From the NCBI GenBank assembly GCA_964017125.1, contig OZ024908.1, positions 79,238,919-79,302,918 on the forward strand: DNA of 64,000 nt, given 5' to 3'. Origin of the DNA: Flabesymbios commensalis. Its lineage: Eukaryota; Annelida; Polychaeta; Terebellida; Flabelligeridae. The position numbers and the translations under genes were made by a program. A model generated the notes under the pieces. That model made no database searches, was not told the DNA's origin, and saw only the letters and a list, made by a program, of their open reading frames with translations. How positions within the stretch are numbered: position 1 is the stretch's first letter; each line of letters opens with the position of its first letter. This document shows positions 32,994-42,840 of this stretch, in pieces.

Positions 32994-33197
32994 CAAGGGA
33001 TGTTTTGTAGTGTTGAGAAGAATGTTCGCGGTTGTGCATATACAGTGCTCCAAACTGTTCAAAGGCATGGAGTGTACTGTTCTGCTTATGGTACTGTGCA
33101 CCATAAAGAACCTTTGAAGTCATTCGAAATAAGAGTAGGGCATAGTCTCGGCTTCGGGCTTCATTATGTTGCCATGATTGTGCAGAAAGCGACGTAA
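32994..33197 (+). CDS. orphan ORF, possible terminal exon of an unknown protein
   Basis: A plausible acceptor (TTGATTCTACTCAG) at 32,993 is followed by 67 codons and TAA. The frame starts QGMFCSVEKNVRGCAYTVLQ and ends GHSLGFGLHYVAMIVQKAT; its amino-acid make-up (balanced, with Cys, His, Tyr and Gly spread through it) looks more like protein than the other short frames in this region. I do not recognise the family. No upstream exon was found between 27 and 33 kb, and no poly(A) signal sits immediately after it. It could be a last coding exon, a decayed exon or chance. Confidence 0.25.
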   Translation, partial: QGMFCSVEKNVRGCAYTVLQTVQRHGVYCSAYGTVHHKEPLKSFEIRVGHSLGFGLHYVAMIVQKAT

Positions 33198-33439
33198 AGC
33201 AATATTCATATATATATGAGAAGAATGTAGTGACAAGTTCATTCTTGAATTTTGAAACACGAGCTATTATTAGTATTTCTGAAGAAAAACAATAGATATC
33301 TGTATAAAAACTTTCAAAATTGTTTTCAAAGCCATTATTTGTTATAATATATTGATCCTTTCGTTGCGTTCATTGTTCTTCAAATATTAAATATAAAATT
33401 TACACTGTAAAATGAATTAGTAGTATACATTAAAGGGGA

Positions 33440-34070
33440 ACTATCGTCTTAAACTGAAAGGAGGCGTCAATTAATCGAAGTAGGTAATCATCATCTATAA
33501 TTTATCATCAAACATTTTTTTGCACTTGAAAAATAGCCATCTGAACATTATATTATACAGGCGGCATTAGCAATGTAGGCTACACCAGGTGAAGCGCGAT
33601 CGCCCGCTGACCACAAAATTTCTATTAGTGTTGATGAAAGCTGAGCTGTAAAAGCTGGTCCTATTTCGCTGTCGCTACCACAATATTTTCTAACACAAAC
33701 CAACCCCCCTTCAGCACCCGTGAAAATCTCTAGCAATCTGACGTCACATTGTCAGCAAATCATACAGATAGGCCTACAATTAAAAATGGCAGCGCCCATG
33801 ATATGTGTTCAATGGAATTATTACATATTGGTGCTTCAGACGGATCGTGAATGGTAATTAATTGATATAGTAGCTTACATTAAATTATATTATCCAACGG
33901 AAATCTGATGGAATTACCTCCTTTATAATAACAACTTTACCGGTACCCAAATTGTACAATTTTAGCCACTTTACGCAAATGGTAGGAGTGTTAGTTAAGC
34001 AAATACTTCTATGTGATAGGGCTTATATCAGGTTCGTGTAGAACTGTTACAATATGTCACCAAGAAGAGG
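33440..34070. other. intergenic; isolated CRE-like palindrome
   Basis: A TGACGTCA palindrome lies at 33,739-33,746, near AAAAATGGCAGCGCCCATG at about 33,783. This could be a promoter, but no first exon was found next to it. A MITE-like TTAAAGGGGAACTATCG start lies near 33,432. Confidence 0.3.
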
Positions 34071-34189
34071 CTATTTATTCACACGTATTTCTTTACATTA
34101 TTGGCACTCCAAAACGGATTTTTGGCAGTCCCAGTGTGTATATGACTCTCCGTGTGTGTGTGTGTTTCCCAAATTTCTTTCAATGAAGA

Positions 34190-34650
34190 GTAGAGCGAGG
34201 ATTGAGTGATGGGCCAGAATAGACTGAGGCGTGAGGGTAGAGTGAGGGTGGGAGTAGAGTGAGAGGTGAGAGTAGAGTGAGAGATTGGGGTAGAGTGAGG
34301 GTTGAGGTTAAAGTGAGGGGATAGGGTCGAGTGAGGGATGGGAGTAAAGTGAGGGGCCGGGGTAGAGTGAGGGACGATAGTAGAGTGAGGGGTGAGGGTA
34401 AAGTGATGGGTGAGGGTGAAGTGAGGGGCCGGATTAGAGTGAGGGGCCGGGGTAGAGTGAGGCGTGAGGGTAGAGTGAGGGGCAAGAGTAGGACTCGTGA
34501 GGGTAGAGTGAGAGGTGGGAGTAGAGTGAGGGGCAGAAGTAGGGTGCGGGTTAAGAGAGGGCGCAGGAGTGAAGGGAGTAGAGTAAAGGGCCGGAGTACC
34601 GGTAGCGTACGGGGTCAGAGTAGAGTAAGGGGCCGGAGTAGAGTGAGGGG
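34190..34650. repeat. GA-rich minisatellite (GTAGAGTGAGGG units)
   Basis: About 35 imperfect units of 12-14 bp with the core GGGTAGAGTGAGG. Open frames on both strands (Pro/Ser/Thr/Leu-rich on minus, Arg/Gly/Val-rich on plus) are by-products of the repeat. Confidence 0.9.
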
Positions 34651-34658
34651 CTGGAGCT

Positions 34659-34728
34659 ATTAAAGTATATCGCTCTACCTGAATAGGCCTGTATCGGTCA
34701 ACCTGACACATTCAGGTAGAGCGATACA
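34659..34728. repeat. inverted TATCGCTCTACCTGAAT pair
   Basis: TATCGCTCTACCTGAAT is followed about 30 bp later by its complement ATTCAGGTAGAGCGATA. The same word occurs twice more in direct orientation at about 35,026-35,058. Confidence 0.75.
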
Positions 34729-35331
34729 AACTTAGTTTGGAGCGTATTATTGCAAGTGTGACCTCATAATTATTGCAATTTGTGTCACTCTATAGGGAGG
34801 GCAATAAAAGGTTCTGATATAAACATCCACATCCATTTGTACCAAGGTAGCTCATAATAATTTCCTTAGCATTATTTCCTAACAAATCCTAGTGCCTGAC
34901 CCATATTTAAGACAAGCTTTTGACTCAACTACAGTTCTCTTCAGGCAAATCACGCTCATACAGTAATAACTCAATTCATCAGGTGGCACTTATACTGTTC
35001 ATTGGATGTGTATAAGTTTAGCTGTATCGCTCTACCTGAATGTATCGCTCTACCTGAATCTATTCATTTATTATTTGGAGCATGTATATGTATACTTGAT
35101 CTGATGTCAAATTACGATAAAAAAAATCCGGCCCGTACTTGACCGCATTGGCGGGAGTCTACTGTGTGTCCTATCCATACAACATAATCAAAAATCAATC
35201 CAGTTACTCTATAGTGACACAATTCTCGGGAAAGCAAGCTCAGAGACGTAGAAATTTAAACACAATCAACTGAAGATCGGTGGCCGAAGCATTTTTCTAT
35301 CATTTGGTCGTCGCCCCAGGAACTGGAATGG

Positions 35332-35507
35332 GAGATGAGATGAATCGGGCTTTAGGCCACCTTTGTGCACATATAGGCTAAACTGGGCCTGGAGAACCTC
35401 CTGAGGATGGTGAGATGATTGAGATGACACTGTCCTCCAGACACAGAATTCGAGCCCTGGCGGTCTGAGGCCGAGCACGCTACCTCTCGGTCACGGAGGC
35501 TCCCCAC
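35332..35507 (-). mobile_element. tRNA-derived SINE, copy 1, with 13-bp target duplication
   Basis: The minus strand reads GTGGGGAGCCTCCGTGACCG, then GAGAGGTAGCGTGCTCGGCC (A-box-like) and GGGCTCGAATTC (B-box-like), a tRNA-type RNA polymerase III promoter at the 5' end. A unique body follows (GTCATCTCAATCATCTCACC, GCCTATATGTGCACAAAGG) and a short TCATCTCATCT tail. The same sequence recurs at 51,731-51,923. GGAACTGGAATGG at 35319-35331 and 35508-35520 is the target-site duplication, so both ends are defined. Confidence 0.92.
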
Positions 35508-35559
35508 GGAACTGGAATGGAAAATCAAAAAAAAAATCGGCAATTTTGACCAGCATTGT

Positions 35560-36400
35560 ACGATTACGGGTGCTCCTTAGCATGATAAAGTGGCCTCTGA
35601 CTCGTTTGATTAGACAGACATTTCCTGGCAAAAGGCCTACTTGTAACGGGTATTATCAGTTGACAAAACATATTCTGTTAATTCTGTATGTCATATAAAA
35701 AAATCAATCGTAGAATATGGTATCATTATACAAACGTATACATCAATATATTATGTTAGGGCATCAATGGCAAGTCTTCATTTCATGTATCGATTTATTG
35801 GTTACGATTGGCAACATATGGCGGCTGGATGGTAGTAGATCTGTAGGCCTACTCCCTGTTATGGCGAATTATTTATGATGCATTGGTGTGAGACATGTCT
35901 AGGATTTAGATGCGATATTATCGTGGTGTATTGAAAATATACTACATTAATACATTTACTTTATACATCACCATTATAAACACACTTCTACCATGTATAA
36001 TTAAAAAAGCTAATAACGTCCCTTTGCATATGAAAGAGTACATCTTCCACTTAAGATTAATGTGCTTTCCAGAGTGGGCTACGGAATTTTATGACATAGG
36101 CCTATCTGCCTATCCCAAAAAACTTCAATGACAGACTGTGAACTGTAAATATAGTCAGCTGCTGACATTCTTGATTCCTATCGAAAAATCATGTTGATTA
36201 TTGTTGATCATAATTAATACGTGTCTCAACAATATTTTGTAATCGATTATTTATTATATTAGTGAGTTCGTTATAACCAGGCCCGACTATATTTCTAGAC
36301 ATTAGAATATTTAGCCATATCAGAGGGGGAGGGGTGAAAAAATCAATACCTTACTTCAAGAGGCTGCACAGAGTGTGTACAACCTACAGTAGTTTAATCC
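35560..36400. other. intergenic upstream of the secreted-protein gene
   Basis: AT-rich, no recognised repeat apart from a hairpin-arm relative near 36,020. The promoter of the gene at 36,443 should lie here; no TATA box stands out. Confidence 0.35.
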
Positions 36401-36442
36401 AGAAGTGTTGAGATGCGGACAAATGCACATGTGATAGTAGAT

Positions 36443-38090
36443 ATGGAATCGTTAAAAAACATCTTGTTTTTTATCACAATACTTGGTTGTCTAACGGGCA
36501 GACAAATCGATTCACGACCAGTAGATTTTGAAGGCAAGTGAATGAATAAAATGCTGATATATAATGTATTTGTCTTATAGCTGCATTTTTTAAATTTTGG
36601 TAGATCTTTATCACGGAGAGATCTAGTCAACTGTCACGGAATTGAATATTCTCGCTGACCAGTACGCCTATGTCACCAAACAAGTAGAAAAATACTAGAA
36701 TAACTCAAACATAAGTTATATTAATTACAATCAGTAAAATACAATTATTGTATCTGATTTTTCTGCAGCTCTGATGACAGTTTTGAATGAATTTGCAAAT
36801 GACACTTTGAGTAATGTAATGGATCTTGTTGGTGATTATGCCAATAGTACATTGGTATCTGAAATGCCTGATGGAAAACTGAAGAACGAAACAACTCCGG
36901 TATGTAGAGTAATTGATTCTCGTTTTTTATCATTTTTATATCTCTTTAATGCTCACATACAAAAGGTAAATCACATTGATATTCATTTTGCTAGGGTTAA
37001 TATCCAATTGACGACATCTCTCGGGATGTGTTGACAATCTTAACCCTTAAAACGCTGAAATATTTTTGTATAAACCATGGAGACCAAAGGTGTTTTTTTT
37101 AAATTTGAAATCGACATAAATGTCTTAGTTGTCTTAGTCTATAGGCTATAGTACGTCCCCGCATCAAAAGGGTTAATTCTAATCTCTGCGCCTCTGAGGA
37201 TTTTACATTTTAAAAGCTACTGAATTGATTGATTATTTGTTTAGCCAAATAATATATAACGACTCCATTTTACATCACTCACTCAAATGACTGTATGGGC
37301 ACAAAAGTGAATTGAATACAAAAACAATGTATTAACCCTTATCCTGCTAAGTTAATTTCTTTGAATTATCAACCACTTGAGGTTGTGTCTCGCTACCGCG
37401 ATCCACAACCTCAAGTGGTTGAAAATTACTCATATTTGTTTTATTTGAGACCAAACATTAACAAATATTCATGTTTAAACAGTCATTTCATTCCTAATAA
37501 CAGTGATTCTATCCGCTAATGAAACGCAATAAAAACGACGGTAGTCGTGATCAGCAGGCAAAGGGTTATTTCACACTCTGATCAAAGTAGTATATGGTAA
37601 AGGTACCGACGAGAGTACTAATAATGCTTGTATCAAACAAACAGGAGGTGGACGTTGTGGGGAGAAATGCTGGCGAAATAAATGAAGTTGTTACCAAAAC
37701 GACTAAGGCAGACAATTCTGTTGTGGTCCATATTGCGAGAACACTATCATGGCTTGCTGCAAATGACGAAGAAAGAACTTGTACAGCAGATGTTAAAATT
37801 CATTTCAAAGTAAGTTTACTTTTTTTCGTGTGATTTGTGAAGCGAAGCAGCCTGAAAGCCAATCATCTACATTATATAGGCCTATATAGGCCCTACAGAT
37901 TTTGAGCAAGTTTAAAATGTTAATTGACATCGCTCTTTTCCAAATTGGACAAGTATAATATAAGAATATAAATGGGCTAGCAAAGTTGCCAAACGGTAAA
38001 CGTGTACATTTGTGTTTGCAGGCAAAAGAAGATGCATTACTATCAGGACCTAAAGTTGCAGCACGCTTGCCCATGGACTGCCCGTTGTAA
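36443..38090 (+). CDS. small secreted glycoprotein of unknown family, four coding exons
   Basis: Exons: 36443-36533, 36769-36899, 37645-37809, 38022-38090; joined frame 151 residues. Exon 1 encodes a signal peptide (MESLKNILFFITILGCLTG, cleavage probably after Gly19). The mature part has three N-glycosylation sequons (NDT, NST, NET, all in exon 2), a Val/Thr-rich stretch in exon 3 (VDVVGRNAGEINEVV, then SVVVHIARTLSWLA), and two cysteines (ERTC and MDC) that could form one disulphide. Intron 1 uses a GC donor with perfect consensus (AAG/GCAAGT); the other donors are GT and every acceptor is AG. The phases fit (1, 0, 0), which supports the model. AATAAA at 38,103-38,108 lies 13 bp after the stop. 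I do not recognise the family and assign no function beyond secretion. Confidence 0.7.
37040..37176. repeat. P1 TTAA-flanked MITE in intron 2 of the secreted-protein gene
   Basis: It starts TTAACCCTTAAAACGCTGAA and ends GCATCAAAAGGGTTAA. The interior reads AACCATGGAGACCAAAGGTG, AAATTTGAAATCGACATAAA and ATGTCTTAGTTG, the P1 signature. Both ends carry TTAA. Confidence 0.85.
37332..37568. repeat. P2 TTAA-type MITE in intron 2 of the secreted-protein gene
   Basis: It starts TTAACCCTTATCCTGCTAAG and ends GATCAGCAGGCAAAGGGTTA. The central hairpin pairs CAACCACTTGAGGTTGTG with CACAACCTCAAGTGGTTG around TCTCGCTACCGCGATC. Confidence 0.85.
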
Positions 38091-38102
38091 ACTTATGCTA
38101 AT

Positions 38103-38108
38103 AATAAA
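38103..38108 (+). terminator. poly(A) signal of the secreted-protein gene
   Basis: AATAAA lies 13 bp after the stop codon at 38,090. A second AATAAA-containing stretch follows near 38,178. Confidence 0.45.
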
Positions 38109-38662
38109 CATCCAACAAATCAGATCAACACAGAAATACGATTGCGGCTGATATTAACTGTTTAAATATATTTGTTAAAATAAAATAATATTACTCATTG
38201 TCCTCTTGATATAATTCCATGAAGAGATGAATGCCTCTCACTTGCGCTGTTCATCAACATGCTTGAAAAATTCATCAATGCGAAAATCATTTCAATATTA
38301 TCACTGAAAATGCAATATTATCACTAAAGACAACATGTCATATAGGCTAAAAATTTATGAATAGGATTCACAGATGATCTAAAGTAAACAGTTTGGACAC
38401 CTCTTGTCAGTTGACAATTATAATTGCACAAAGACAAATGCTTTGAACATTGCAGATATGTTATTAAAATACTGCATGATAATACAATATCATAGAGTAT
38501 TATGTTATCTTATTAAATTATTATATGATAATATAATGATATATTAACCTATATTTATATGATATACATGTATTATTTTAGAGTTATTTATATATATTAT
38601 GATGGATAAACTTTACGCTGGTACAAGGTTCTTCTCTTGTTATAGCATCCCTGAATATAATT

Positions 38663-38875
38663 TTAACCCTTAATTGCGGCGCTGACATTTTGCAAAAACT
38701 ATAGAGACCAAAGGGGTTTTTTTCGATTTGAAATCATCATAAATATCTTTGTTGGCTTCATTTTAATGTACAAATGGTATGGGCTACAACCATTATACTT
38801 TTTTTAATACTTTTAGTGCGGGGATGGACGTCAGATTCTGGCGTCTAGAGTCGATCCCCGCACATAAAGGGTTAA
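38663..38875. repeat. P1 TTAA-flanked MITE, near-complete
   Basis: It starts TTAACCCTTAATTGCGGCGC and ends CCCCGCACATAAAGGGTTAA. Inside are AACTATAGAGACCAAAGGGG, TTTGAAATCATCATAAATAT and the terminal hairpin GACGTCAGATTCTGGCGTCT. Confidence 0.85.
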
Positions 38876-39368
38876 TGAGTGTATTCCCATCTGTCACCAT
38901 TCAACTGTGCTAGATATTTCTTGCGAACCAAAGATGTAGACCTACATTTGTTGTTTATCGTAATGCACACCAACACAACAGAGACACCATTATACACCAT
39001 ACTCGCCTGCTGATCCAGCGCTATAGCTGGAGATACCGGACCAGTAGACCTTATTGAACTAGAATAGTCTAGTTTTTGTTTGTAAGCAAAAAAACTGGAG
39101 ATGTCTCCCCCCCCCCCCCCCCCCCCAGCAGCATCACCATAAAGGTTGATGGCTAATGCATGTAGTGTCAATGGCTTTTGTAATTAATGTTATTAAATGG
39201 CTCCTGTGGACAGTAGAGACTATGTATTTTGATGTGGTGGAACCCGTTTTTTTATATCTCCAGCAAATAAATCGTCTTTAGCAGTTTAGGCTCAATCAGT
39301 TGGGCAACAGTTTTAATATCTTCACACCCGGCGATGTGTGAAACACAATGTAGCCTGTCAACACTCTC

Positions 39369-39474
39369 ACCAAACACGAGACGTTGACCCAATGCTGGTC
39401 CAATTCTGGCCCACCGTCTGCGACGCTGGCCCAGCCTTAAACCAGCACTGGTTCAACGCCTCGTGTTTGCTGGG
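39369..39474. repeat. H1 hairpin element copy
   Basis: It starts ACCAAACACGAGACGTTGAC and ends GCCTCGTGTTTGCTGGG; the arms ATGCTGGTCCAATTCTGGCC and GGCCCAGCCTTAAACCAGCA pair with a few mismatches around CGTCTGCGACG. Confidence 0.85.
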
Positions 39475-39626
39475 CCGTGGGTCTGCAGTGCATACTGCTT
39501 GCGGCGAGTACAAGCCGACACCGCCCCAATGTCTGTTAAATGTATCCATTCAGACCGAGTCAGTACTCCATGCTCGCTGTACCGTCATTAGTACCGGCAC
39601 GATGCTTTGAACCAAAGCTGGGTTCT

Positions 39627-39726
39627 CTAAACACGACACTGTAACTAATACTGGGCTAAGGTTGGGTCAGCGTCGTAGACGGTTGGACAACATTAGCCCA
39701 GAATTGGGTCAACGTCTCATGTTTGA
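39627..39726. repeat. H1 hairpin element copy
   Basis: It starts TAAACACGACACTGTAAC and ends TCAACGTCTCATGTTTGA, with GGGCTAAGGTTGGGTCAGCG and ACAACATTAGCCCAG arms. It lies 153 bp from the previous copy. Confidence 0.75.
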
Positions 39727-39899
39727 CCGCCTGCACAATAAGTAAACCAACATGTCCCCACCTCTCTGTGAGAGGGGAGACATAATTGGCGCTGACATAC
39801 ACGTTGCTTATGTAAGGTATGCAAGTTGAGCACTGTACACGCTTACAGCAGTAAGCAGACATGGGACATTGCATCGATATGACTTGAACTATTTAAAAT

Positions 39900-41160
39900 C
39901 TACTTGTTATTACATATTTAAGTCACATATATTGAGGATTGGTGCCCACAGTCTTTTTAAATAATGCCTATTCAGGTGCATTTTCGGGTGACTGATCGAC
40001 CCAATCGTTGAGAGAACGTGGCGTGACTTTTGCCTCCAAATTTAAACACCTCCTTTGTGAGGTCATGTAATATGTGCATCTTGAAACTTGGCAAGCAAAG
40101 TTGAAGTAGGCCTATACGATTACACTCTACCCATATGTTTTCCTAATTACACAATAATAAACATGGAAAAGTCACTCGTGGGTCTAACATTGTCTATGAG
40201 CCTATGGAAAAAAAGACTATTTTACTGGAAATGGGATAACAGAAGAAAAGGGCTGCCCTACAATAATCTCAAAGAGAAAAAAAAATCATCTGGTGAAATA
40301 AACACAATCTAATTTTCAAAAGTTCTACAGTATTCACTTCAGATCGTTCAGTGACCATCACTGTTATATTGAGTTGAAAATAAGAATAATAAAAATAATT
40401 AAAAAAACATTTTCATTACAAATTTCATATTTATTTTGGTACTTTGCATTCTCTACATACCTCTACAGTCTCTAAAAATAATCAATATAATGATCAGTTC
40501 TCTGTATTGACATTAAAAGTCACCACATTTTATAAAACCAACCCTGTTATCCTAGCATATATGTATGCAGGTTACCAAATATATTATTTTGATCAGAAGG
40601 TTAACAATTAAAATCTGATCCGTGAGTAAAATTTGATTTCATTGAAAAATAGATTTTGTGACCGCATTCATTCTAGCTGTACTATTGGAAGATTTGAGCA
40701 AAATATTCATAATACATTCATGTGTACTGGTATCCATATAGGATTATATACCCTTATGAATAAACAACTCAAGATTTGCACATGCTCCATCTTTTCCCCG
40801 CAGAGCATGGGTAATTTATGCTAGTTATATTAGACTTTTCTGACTATTTATAAACACAGTGGTAAATTAAGTCACTTCGTTAAACAAATGACCACAAAAT
40901 ACTTTGAACACTTGGTGTCGCCCCCATTGTCTCTCACTAGCCACCCAATATAATTATATTGATTTTTTGAAGTAACGTTAAAGAGACATACATCTTATGG
41001 AGATGGATAAAGGCTCAATGATCATGCGCGTGTTAACAAGAATAGCGTCCAATAATAGTAAGTATAATAATGTAAGTGTAACACATTTACAATACCCGTG
41101 ATCCAGCTTTTTCTATTATGACAGTAGATCTATACGTAGGCCCACTACACTGATTTAGAT
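39900..41160. other. intergenic, no gene seen
   Basis: AT-rich DNA. Short plus-strand frames at 40,088-40,312 and 40,633-40,824 lack splice context and recognisable wording. Confidence 0.35.
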
Positions 41161-41163
41161 ATT

Positions 41164-41396
41164 AAAGCGACACAATCAGGCCAAAAATCATCCAAAATCC
41201 AACATTTTTATTTTGGGCTCCTTGGCATAGGCCTACATGTGAACAATGTCCATTGACTAGAATTGCGTAAGTCTTTTAAATTTTGGGTTGCTGTGACAAC
41301 GTAGCAAGTGCCTCAAAAACCCCGTTTACTAGTTTTTTTTTAAGTTCGTCCTTATTTCTCTAAAAATGATTATTTTGGCCTGATTGTGTCGCATTA
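41164..41396. repeat. G1 TTAA-flanked MITE
   Basis: The ends TTAAAGCGACACAATCAGGC and GCCTGATTGTGTCGCATTAA are near-perfect inverted repeats, both including TTAA. The inner words AATGTCCATTGACTAGAATT match the G1 copies at 47,105 and 55,088. Confidence 0.85.
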
Positions 41397-41963
41397 AATC
41401 GTGTTTTTTTTGTGATAACCTGTTTCAACCAATGTCCTAGACAGGATTGGGGTAATTAATTGTAATCATAATCGTCCGAAACAATAATCAATACATTTTT
41501 GAAAATATGGTGTTATATGGTAGGCCCTATCCCGAATGGTATATTCTATGGGCTTAGAGACGAGATTAAGATTAAAATGCGTGACTTTGCTGTAGGCCTA
41601 TGCCTACTGGGTATAACTATATCAATGGCAGACAAGCAGCTATAGGCCCCATATGCGTGACAAATATTGCTTAGATGGTCTACAAAGGAGAACTGTTATT
41701 CACGCCCACCTTGAGTATCAACTATTCGCATCACCGATCCAACCCCTCTCCGCCTCTATCTGGGAGATCTGGAGACTCCTTGAATAAAGCAGGCCATGGA
41801 GACAACATATGCCTACTATAATCATCATCATCACATGTAGGCCTACATGACTCAGCCTTAGGCATAGAATATTATATCCAATTGTAGACCGTAGACAATA
41901 TCTAGGTACCGGTATGTGATATAAGTATCTAGGTATATGATATAAGGCCTTATATATATTCCG

Positions 41964-42112
41964 GCGAACACGAGATGTTGACCCAATGGCAATGCTGGGC
42001 GTCACACACGTGACGGTACGTTGGGTAAACACCAGGGGTGCTTAGTAGGCATACCGGTAGTCTAGACTAGTAGATTAACATTGGGTCAATGTCTCGTCTC
42101 GTGTTTTGTGGG
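41964..42112. repeat. H1 hairpin element with internal extra sequence
   Basis: It starts GCGAACACGAGATGTTGACC and ends CATTGGGTCAATGTCTCGTC..GTGTTTTGTGGG. The centre holds about 45 bp of extra sequence, so the arms are separated further than in the other copies. Confidence 0.7.
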
Positions 42113-42204
42113 CTATTTCTCACTAACGACTGTTAATTGATTAACCCTTTTGAATTTATGGCTACTCGGTGAAAAGAATGTAATAGGCTCTATAAAAAAA
42201 AAAA

Positions 42205-42610
42205 AGTTGCAGTCAACTTCCACCAGCGTTGGGTGTTTTTCGCTGATTTCTCAGTCAATTCTGAATCAATTTCCATGAAATTTTGCAAGCACTCTTTTCA
42301 ACTATTCCGGCGCCCACCTTGAAAATTTCGTGAAATTTATATGAGTATTTAAAAAGTTAGACCATTTGACATGTAGTGGAATTTCGTGAGTGAAGCTGAT
42401 AGCTCGCAATGGGTTTATAGAGGAGCGTCATAATTCGCAAAAACTACATGTCAAATGGTCTAACTTTTAAACGACATAATATTTTTCCCTGAAATTTTCA
42501 GGGCAGGTGCCGTAAGACTAGAAACTAGCTCTTGTCAAATTTCATGAAAATCGGATGAAAATTGCTTGAGTAATGAGCGAAAAACATGCAACGCGAAAGT
42601 GACAGATTTA
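42205..42610. repeat. ~400-bp palindromic MITE upstream of SLC25A46
   Basis: The inner arms 42352-42377 and 42443-42468 (AAAAGTTAGACCATTTGACA...) are 26 bp and perfectly complementary. The outer parts (GTTTTTCGCTGATTTCTCAG / TGAGTAATGAGCGAAAAAC, and CCATGAAATTTTGC / CAAATTTCATG) also pair with mismatches. It ends about 230 bp before the SLC25A46 start codon. Confidence 0.8.
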
Positions 42611-42840
42611 AAGTGATTTTATTGCTATGTAAAAATCATATCTACTATGGTAAAAAAATTGCAGGTCAAGGCTTTTGAGTTTCTAGCTGATGACCGTAGC
42701 TGCCTGGTTGATTGATATTCATTTTGACAGCTGAGTCCATGGTCGATGGAGTCAGGGACGTCAGGTCATTTCGACATAAATTTTGCTAAACTCCAATGAC
42801 GAATACATGGCTTGTTAGCGCTAGACGTTGTAATTAATAA

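Noticed and set aside
34079-34711. Minus-strand open frame of 210 codons rich in Pro, His, Ser and Thr, and the Arg/Gly frame opposite
   Set aside because: Both follow the GA-rich minisatellite and have no other support.
42812-42840. Alternative upstream start for the first SLC25A46 exon (the open frame from 42,812)
   Set aside because: It is in a different reading frame from the exon 2 continuation; only the ATG at 42,841 gives a frame matching the SLC25A46 family after splicing.
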